A DNA stretch of 64,000 nucleotides, from assembly GCA_963782465.1 (NCBI GenBank), contig CAWAJR010000001.1:248001-312000 (forward strand). The letters run 5' to 3'. Shown piece after piece: positions 59,025-64,000 of this stretch. The DNA is from JAODBJ01 sp963782465. Its GTDB lineage: Bacteria; Actinomycetota; Acidimicrobiia; IMCC26256; PALSA-610. Positions within the stretch are counted from its first letter, which is position 1; each line of letters starts with the position of its first letter. The notes below the pieces were generated by a model. That model did no database searches, was not told the origin of the DNA, and saw nothing but the letters and a program-made list of their open reading frames with translations. The position numbers were made by a program, and so were the translations under genes.

Positions 59025-60011
59025 ATGATGAAGCGCTTGACCCGTCGTGAAGCGTCGTCGGAGCCCGCGGTGGGCGACTTGCTCCGCGCCGCCGGGCCGC
59101 TCCTCGAAAGCCTCGAGGCGAACGTCTTCGTCGCCGACCGCGACCTGCAGTTGGTGTACATGAACCAGCGCGCCGCCGTGACGGTGAAGTCGCTCTCGGC
59201 TGACGTGCAAGCCGTGTTCGGTGTGCGTGGAAACGAACTGCTCGGCGGTTCGATCCACCGCTTCCACCACGACCCGGCCCGGATCGACGCGCTGCTGGCC
59301 GACGAGCACAACTTCCCGCACCGGGCGCAGTTCACGTTCGGGCAGACGACGCTCGACACGAAGATCAACTGGCTACGCAACGCGCGTGGCGAGCATGTCG
59401 GCTTCATCGTCGCGTGGGAGGACGTGTCGGCCCTCAACGAGTCGAAGCAGGCGTTGCAGTCGCTCGGTGAGAGCTGGCAGAACGCGTCGGCGACCGTCGA
59501 ACAGCTGAACGCGAGCATCGCGGAGATCGCTCGCAACGCGTCGGAAGCGGCCGACGTCGCGCACGGCGCGACCAACGAGAGCATCGAGATCCGCGAGCTC
59601 GTGCAACAACTCGGTGGGCACAGCAACCGGGTCGGTGAGATCGTTCGGCTAATCGAGACGATCGCGGAGCAGACCAACCTGCTCGCGCTCAACGCGACGA
59701 TCGAAGCGGCCCGCGCCGGCGAGGCCGGCAAAGGTTTCGCTGTCGTCGCCAACGAGGTGAAGGCGCTTGCCGGCAGTACGTCGCAGGCGACGACCGACAT
59801 CGAGCAGAGCATCACCGACATCCAGTCGGCCGTCGGCGCGGTCGTCGACGCGATCGAGCGAGTCTCGACGACCATCGAGACGATCGCGTCGTACCAGACC
59901 ACCATCGCCGCCGCCGTCGAGGAACAGGGCGCAGCCACCACCGAGCTGTCGAGCACCGTCGGCCACGCAGCGCAAAGCGGCGCCCACATGATCGCCACGC
60001 TCGAAGCGTGA
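59025..60011 (+). CDS. Cytoplasmic PAS-type methyl-accepting protein
   Basis: A 328-residue soluble receptor with an N-terminal PAS domain (LLESLEANVFVADRDLQLVYMNQRAAVTV...NWLRNARGEHVGFIVAWEDVSALNES) and an MCP signalling domain with tip IETIAEQTNLLALNATIEAARAGEAGKGFAVVANEV. No membrane helix. The PAS domain may bind haem, flavin or another small ligand (inference). Starts 8 bp after the membrane receptor, ATG 59025 or 59028. The tip sequence of both receptors is nearly the same, so they should share a CheA/CheW array whose genes lie elsewhere. Confidence 0.93.
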   Translation: MMKRLTRREASSEPAVGDLLRAAGPLLESLEANVFVADRDLQLVYMNQRAAVTVKSLSADVQAVFGVRGNELLGGSIHRFHHDPARIDALLADEHNFPHRAQFTFGQTTLDTKINWLRNARGEHVGFIVAWEDVSALNESKQALQSLGESWQNASATVEQLNASIAEIARNASEAADVAHGATNESIEIRELVQQLGGHSNRVGEIVRLIETIAEQTNLLALNATIEAARAGEAGKGFAVVANEVKALAGSTSQATTDIEQSITDIQSAVGAVVDAIERVSTTIETIASYQTTIAAAVEEQGAATTELSSTVGHAAQSGAHMIATLEA

Positions 60012-60137
60012 CGTCGGTGAACCGGGTGACGAATTGTCCCGCACAAGGCGCCGCCGCTCGCGGGAACATGCAGGTCGGCCAACGCCGGCGGCGCTGTCGA
60101 ATCCACAATTCATCGCCCTGTTAGCATCGCCGCCCAC

Positions 60138-60210
60138 GCCGGAGTAGCTCAGACGGCAGAGCAGCTCACTCGTAATGAGCAGGCCAAGGGTTCGAGTCCC
60201 TTCTCCGGCT
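60138..60210 (+). tRNA. tRNA-Thr (anticodon CGU)
   Basis: A 73-nt cloverleaf. Acceptor GCCGGAG/CTCCGGC, D arm GCTC..GAGC, anticodon arm GCTCA-CTCGTAA-TGAGC giving CGU (reads ACG), T arm AAGGG-TTCGAGT-CCCTT. Discriminator T; CCA is not encoded (CTC follows). It stands alone between the receptor and the toxin-antitoxin pair. Confidence 0.95.
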
Positions 60211-60312
60211 CTCGTCGCCGCCGGTCAACGCCTATGTCGGGGGTCGTGTCGGCCGCCACCTTGCCTTCACAGCGGGTTCAGCTCTCGGTTTCGCGTCGGT
60301 ACCGTTCCGCAG

Positions 60313-60693
60313 CTACGCATCGACGATCGGCAGTGACGCGCGTGCCGCGCCGAGCAGCCGGGAGATGTCGGCGCGATCGGCGGTCACGATCTCTGCTCTG
60401 TTCGACATCGCGAGGGCGACGACGCAAGCGTCGACGACGTCGCTCGTTTTCGAACGCGCGAGCAAGCGCCCGGCCGCGTGTGCATCCGCCTCGCGGAAGT
60501 CGATGATGTCGCAGCCGCGCAGGAAGCGCCGCAGCTGAGCCTGACGCTTCGATCGGCTCACCTGCGCGACGACCGGCGCGGGAACGACGGGTATGAGCCC
60601 CGACTCGAGCCGGACGCGATGCTCCGCCCAGATCGCCCGATCGTTTCGCTCCGCGGCGACGAGGGCACCCGCGTCGTACACCGCGGGGTTCAT
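60313..60693 (-). CDS. VapC-type PIN-domain ribonuclease toxin
   Basis: A 126-residue PIN protein: MNPAVYDAGALVAAERNDR (first Asp and acidic patch), SDVVDACVVALAM (third acidic position) and IVTADRADISRLL (fourth). VapC toxins cut tRNA or rRNA, and are neutralised by the antitoxin encoded just upstream. ATG 60693 overlaps the antitoxin stop by ATGA, the standard order. Start chosen because the antitoxin ends there; an upstream GTG would extend into it. Confidence 0.9.
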   Translation of the reverse strand: MNPAVYDAGALVAAERNDRAIWAEHRVRLESGLIPVVPAPVVAQVSRSKRQAQLRRFLRGCDIIDFREADAHAAGRLLARSKTSDVVDACVVALAMSNRAEIVTADRADISRLLGAARASLPIVDA

Positions 60694-60953
60694 GCGCTCC
60701 GCCGCGCCCGGCGCGTTCGGTTTGCGAGACGCCGGCGCGCGGCATCGAGTTCCTCGGCCGTGAGCGCGCCGTGCCGTGCCTCCCATTCACCGACGGCTGC
60801 GAGGCCATCGCGAACGAGGAGCGCCCGGCGGGCCGCCTCGGTCATCCACGCCGAGATGCTCATCCCGTCGGCGGCTGCCGCAGCGACGATGCCGGCGTGG
60901 ACGTCGGGATTGACGGTGATGGCCATCTTCGGCGAGGGCTTTCCCCGGGGCAT
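60690..60953 (-). CDS. VapB-like antitoxin (ribbon-helix-helix)
   Basis: An 87-residue protein: AITVNPDVHAGIVAAAAADGMSISAWMTEAARRALL is a ribbon-helix-helix DNA-binding unit (strand, helix, Ser-Ile-Ser-turn, helix). A charged C-terminal tail (EWEARHGALTAEELDAARRRLANRTRRARR) would bind the toxin. Precedes VapC with ATGA overlap. Likely autoregulates through the palindromic site immediately upstream. The promoter -10 is so close that the mRNA is probably leaderless. Confidence 0.9.
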   Translation of the reverse strand: MPRGKPSPKMAITVNPDVHAGIVAAAAADGMSISAWMTEAARRALLVRDGLAAVGEWEARHGALTAEELDAARRRLANRTRRARRSA

Positions 60954-60981
60954 TCCTAAAGTATACGCCTACGGTAGGAGA
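60954..60981 (-). promoter_or_regulatory. Promoter/operator of the VapBC pair
   Basis: On the minus strand TATACT (60960-60965) lies only 6 nt before the antitoxin ATG, so transcription should start at or next to the A of ATG (leaderless). Upstream are GTATAC (60961-60966) and the dyad CCTAC-G-GTAGG (60968-60978), candidate operator sites for the RHH antitoxin. No clear -35 hexamer. Confidence 0.55.
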
Positions 60982-61121
60982 CTTGCGGTTGAGCGTGTCG
61001 TCCGCGATCTCAACTTCACTCCACGATCTCGAAGGCGAACTTCGCCGCGTGCGCGCAGCGGTGGCTCACCTCGATGCGACACGCGAGGTTGGCCGCTTCC
61101 GGCGAAGGTTCTCCGGCTCGT

Positions 61122-62420
61122 TCAGGGGCACGCGGGGATCTTGTAGGTGTGCCCCAGCGAGAAGTCCATCCAGCCGGCCGCACCACCGTTCTTGCCCTTC
61201 GGCGCCGCCCAGAGTCGCACTTGCGAAATCGTCTTCCCGGCCGCGTTCGCCTCGAAGTAGATGTGTATGTACTCGTTCACGCCGTCGACGCTCGTCGAGT
61301 ACGAGGCGTGCCAGTAGTCGACGGTGGTGCCGGTACCGCTGGGCACGCCCTTGCCGGGATTGGCCTCGCTCCATCTCGCGGGATACTGGGGGCCCGCGTA
61401 CTTGCCTTTGGGGAAGTCCCACGGCGACTGGAAGCTGACCGAGATCTGGATATCGGCGCGGCCCACCGGAGAGGACGGGCACGTGACGCCTTGGGTGTCG
61501 AGCACCGCGTACATGGAGACCATGTGGACACCGCCCCCGCTCTGCGCGAGCCACAGGCCGGTGCCGGTCGGGTGAACAGCCGCGGCGACGATATGGGCCC
61601 TCCCGACGTCAGGCGTGGTATCGGAAAACGCCTTACCGAAGCCATACACACGGCCGGCGTCGGTCACGAGCCAGTACCCGTCGTTTTGCGGACGCGACGC
61701 GCCGGCCACGAAGCGCCCGGAGATGTTCGCAGCGGAGCCGTAGAACTTGGCGTCGCCGAAGTTCAGGACGCCGCCGTCGGCCGCGAAGAGCCGGTAACCC
61801 TTGCCCGTGGCGGTCGCGCTCGCGGTCACGATCGGCTGGTTGAGGTGAACGTTGCCCATGGAGCCGTAGAAATGGGCGTCGCCGAAGCCGAAGACGCCGC
61901 CGTCGGCGGCGAAGAGCCAGTAGCCCTTGCCCGAGGGTGTTGAGGCCGCGGTGACGATCGGCTGGTTGAGGTGGATGTTCCCCGTGGAGCCGTAGAAACG
62001 GGCATCGCCGAAGCTGAAGACTCCACCGTCGCGAGCGAAGAGCCAGTAGCCCTTACCGGAAGGCGTTGCCGCGGCCGCGCGGATCGGTTGCGCGAGGTGG
62101 AGGCGGCCCGCGGAGCCGTAGAGCTTGGCGTCGCCCATCTTGTAGACGTTGCCGAAGTTGTCGGCGACCCAGTACCCCTTGCCAGTCGGGGTCGCCATGA
62201 TCGCCACGCTCGCTTGGCCCGGCCAGTACGTGATCGCCATCGGGCAGGCCGGTGGAGAGCACGACGGCGGGACACCGCCATAGGAGTGAGCCCCATACGG
62301 GACGAACGGAACCTTGCTTCCGGTCGCGGCGGCGTCCGTCAGCGGCGCGATCGCCGTGAGCCCGAGGACGGTGACCAGCAACACCGTTCGGACGAGATGA
62401 CGGGTGCGTCGCTTGTGCAT
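61122..62420 (-). CDS. Secreted GKGYW-repeat beta-propeller protein
   Basis: A 432-residue exported protein: signal peptide (MHKRRTRHLVRTVLLVTVLGLTAIAPLTDAAA), then about six 42-residue repeats of the form ATPSGKGYWLFAxDGGVFxFGDAxFYGS followed by xGNxHLNQPIVxA. The last two repeats are degenerate. A ~150-residue C-terminal domain follows with one paired disulfide candidate (VTCPSSPVG...IPACP) and an aromatic-rich QSPWDFPKGKYAGPQY region. Such repeats are, to my knowledge, typical of Acidimicrobiia surface proteins. Probably binds a polymer or ligand outside the cell; no enzymatic motif. ATG 62420, or GTG 62423. Confidence 0.85.
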   Translation of the reverse strand: MHKRRTRHLVRTVLLVTVLGLTAIAPLTDAAATGSKVPFVPYGAHSYGGVPPSCSPPACPMAITYWPGQASVAIMATPTGKGYWVADNFGNVYKMGDAKLYGSAGRLHLAQPIRAAAATPSGKGYWLFARDGGVFSFGDARFYGSTGNIHLNQPIVTAASTPSGKGYWLFAADGGVFGFGDAHFYGSMGNVHLNQPIVTASATATGKGYRLFAADGGVLNFGDAKFYGSAANISGRFVAGASRPQNDGYWLVTDAGRVYGFGKAFSDTTPDVGRAHIVAAAVHPTGTGLWLAQSGGGVHMVSMYAVLDTQGVTCPSSPVGRADIQISVSFQSPWDFPKGKYAGPQYPARWSEANPGKGVPSGTGTTVDYWHASYSTSVDGVNEYIHIYFEANAAGKTISQVRLWAAPKGKNGGAAGWMDFSLGHTYKIPACP

Positions 62421-62423
62421 CAC

Positions 62424-62915
62424 GCGATTCCCTGCGATTCCTTGTGAGCGCCGGCAGACGAAGGGCGCTTCAACGGCATCGGTCGTGGGCGCGCGGGTCT
62501 TGAGCGTGCGCCATCGGTGCGCGGTGACGAGCGGGCGATGGCCATCGATGCCGGACGGCGGCCGGCAGGCTCATCTGCCCTGAGGCAGGCACTCGGAACG
62601 TTTGGGACTCGTTGCTACCGCCAAATTTTGGAGAGACGTCCGATTGGCCGACAGTGCGTCGCGAACGACAGAGTGCGCTCGCTTCCGAGGCACCCCGATT
62701 TCCACGGCGGCTCGCACGTCGTGGTCGAGCCCGAGCAACCGTCGGCCCGGCGGCGTCGAACGAGGACCGCCATCGGTCGTCGTGGTGCCGCTGCTGTTCG
62801 GGGTCATGTAGATGACGTCGTCGATCGCCGGTGACCCGCGCCGGAGCGGTTGGCACGGCCGACGCTGTCGTCGCCTGTGACAAGCTTGTGCCAAGGGATT
62901 GCTCTGGGGGATGGG
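62424..62915. other. 492-bp gene-free region between divergent exported-protein genes
   Basis: I see no credible gene. Two palindromes stand out in otherwise high-GC sequence: CCAAA-T-TTTGG at 62621-62631 and ACAAGCTTGT at 62880-62889, the latter 26 bp before the phospholipase-like start. They could be operator sites. The region must hold promoters for the propeller (leftward) and the phospholipase-like gene (rightward); I could not identify hexamers with confidence. Confidence 0.5.
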
Positions 62916-64000
62916 ATGCCGCTTGATCGTCGCGACTTCGTCAAAGGCGCGCTCGGCGCGACCGGTGCGGCCTGGGTAGGGAGCAAGCTCGGTCACTCGA
63001 CGGCGGGATGGGCGCTCGACCAGCCCGCCGCCGCGGCCGCGCGCGCCGCTGCACTGCCGCACCCCGAACGTTCCGGGATCGAGCACGTCGTCGTCGTGAT
63101 GATGGAGAACCGCAGCTTCGACCACCTGCTCGGATGGTTGCCCGGCGCCGACGGTCGCCAGCATGGCCTCAGCTACGAAGCACCCGACGGCACGCGGCAC
63201 AAGACGTTCCACCAGAAACAGTTGAACGGTTGCGGCTTCGCCGACCCCGACCACTCCTACAACGGCGGCCGCATTCAGTACAACGGCGGGAAGATGGACG
63301 GGTTCCTCACCGACGCGAGGAACGACTCGTTCGCGATCAGCTATTACAAAGCCGCCGACCGGCCGTTCATGGCCAGCCTGGCCCGCCACTACACGACCTG
63401 CGACCGCTACTTCTGCAGCATCCTCGGCCCCACCTACCCCAACCGGATCTTCCAGCACGCGGCCCAGACCGACCGGACCTCGAACACGCCGGTCGTGTCG
63501 ACGCTGCCGACGATCTGGGACCGCCTCAACCAACCCGGCGGCCCGACCGGTCACTACTACTTCAGCGACGTGCCGTTCCTCGCGCTCTGGGGCGGGAAGT
63601 ACTCGTCGATCTGGTCACCGCTCCCGCAGTTCCTGTGGGACGCCGCCGCGGGCACGCTTCCGAACGTGTCGTTCGTCGAGCCGTCGTTCCTCGGAGAAGG
63701 CGACGCGACCGGGAACGACGACCACCCGCGCTGCGACTTGCGCGCGGGCGACGCGTTCCTCTCCCAGGTGTTCCACACGCTCGCGTCCGGGCCCGGCTGG
63801 GCGAACACCGTGCTCGTGATCAACTACGACGAGTGGGGCGGGTTCTACGAGCATGTCCGCCCGCGCCGCATCACGGCCGGTGTACCGATCGGCAGCGACC
63901 CGCACACCGGGATCGATCAGGACCTCGACGCCAAGGGGCGGGTGCTGGGCGGTTTTCGCGTGCCGTGCATCGTCGCGTCGCCGTTCGCGCGACGCGCCCC
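62916..64000 (+). CDS. Tat-exported phospholipase C / phosphoesterase-family enzyme, 3' end outside window
   Basis: An N-terminal 361 residues of an alkaline-phosphatase-superfamily phosphoesterase. The Tat signal is RRDFVKGALGATGAAWVG. The catalytic domain opens IEHVVVVMMENRSFDHLLGW, continues through TCDRYFCSILGPTYPNR and PTIWDRLNQPGG, and has a later metal-binding INYDEWGGFYEHVRPR. This is the acid phosphatase AcpA / phospholipase C type. It probably hydrolyses phospholipids or phosphate esters at the cell surface, for phosphate supply. ATG 62916 with TGGGGGAT upstream. The frame is open to the window edge. Confidence 0.9.
   Translation, partial: MPLDRRDFVKGALGATGAAWVGSKLGHSTAGWALDQPAAAAARAAALPHPERSGIEHVVVVMMENRSFDHLLGWLPGADGRQHGLSYEAPDGTRHKTFHQKQLNGCGFADPDHSYNGGRIQYNGGKMDGFLTDARNDSFAISYYKAADRPFMASLARHYTTCDRYFCSILGPTYPNRIFQHAAQTDRTSNTPVVSTLPTIWDRLNQPGGPTGHYYFSDVPFLALWGGKYSSIWSPLPQFLWDAAAGTLPNVSFVEPSFLGEGDATGNDDHPRCDLRAGDAFLSQVFHTLASGPGWANTVLVINYDEWGGFYEHVRPRRITAGVPIGSDPHTGIDQDLDAKGRVLGGFRVPCIVASPFARRA

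Noticed and set aside
1..64000. Genomic island or prophage
   Set aside because: No integrase, transposase, phage genes or att-type repeats flank the tRNA genes, and base composition looks uniform by eye.

Overview
The window is a high-GC actinobacterial chromosome segment, most likely from an uncultured member of the class Acidimicrobiia. This rests on five things: GTG/TTG starts and 4-bp stop/start overlaps throughout; a secreted beta-propeller built from 'GKGYW...FGDAxFYGS' repeats (61.1-62.4 kb), a type I know as common in that class; an actinobacterial Tad pilus locus next to an Hrq1/SftH-type helicase; a topA with a lysine-rich tail; and acyl-CoA/thiolase/DUF35 lipid genes. The class-level assignment is inference. 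I saw no transposase, integrase, phage gene or CRISPR array.

Layout. 0-5.6 kb: a partial ferritin-like gene, small unknown genes, a primary-like sigma factor, a frame-broken Erm-type rRNA methylase and a GGDEF sensor. 5.66-5.75 kb: a selenocysteine tRNA on the minus strand. 5.8-11.6 kb (minus): a tightly coupled operon reading as hexosamine salvage (nucleotidyltransferase, HexNAc-1-kinase-like protein, double GNAT, GH20 hexosaminidase), followed by a PQQ-propeller lipoprotein. 11.7-23 kb: an alpha/beta hydrolase, a DUF35-thiolase-thiolase operon with a facing acyl-CoA ligase, a PQQ/cadherin-like/arylsulfotransferase fusion, an L,D-transpeptidase and a second acyl-CoA ligase. 23-27 kb: an amino-acid-type solute-binding lipoprotein, a DsbA/MauE redox pair, a polysaccharide deacetylase, CsbD and a 24-residue peptide. 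27.3-35.2 kb: HAD-IB phosphatase, the Tad operon (CpaE, TadA, TadB, TadC, pilin, TadE, TadE-like) with a recognisable promoter, and the helicase. 35.2-41 kb: an LCP wall ligase with a lipoprotein partner, an OB-fold protein, two TrkA-type K+ regulators and a KimA-type K+ transporter. 41-49.4 kb: a DtxR-type regulator, H+-pyrophosphatase, DedA, topA-tmk-holB. 49.5-52.7 kb: MFS exporter, YcaO and TfuA (RiPP-type pair). 52.7-60 kb: a chemosensory and two-component group (CheB, hybrid kinase, response regulator, two methyl-accepting proteins). 60.1-64 kb: tRNA-Thr(CGU), a VapBC pair, the GKGYW propeller and a truncated Tat-exported phospholipase C-like enzyme.

Most unusual signal. In two unrelated operons (13.70-13.91 kb, and 37.91-38.08 kb on the minus strand) the junction between two coupled genes is filled by tandem 86-bp units. 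Each unit encodes a 29-residue peptide that starts M[RK][GS][EQ]AQ and ends EV[EA]AA. Each has its own GGAGG ribosome-binding site and overlaps the next start by ATGA; the preceding gene ends in TGATG. The units at the two loci are clearly related, keep exactly the same length although their middles differ, and preserve an unbroken translational-coupling chain. I know of no named family for this element.

Sequence quality. Nine single-base frameshifts interrupt eight otherwise well-conserved genes, all between 1.5 and 21 kb; I found none in the remaining 43 kb. I mark those genes as pseudogenes only because their frames are broken as read; consensus errors are the likeliest cause for most of them.
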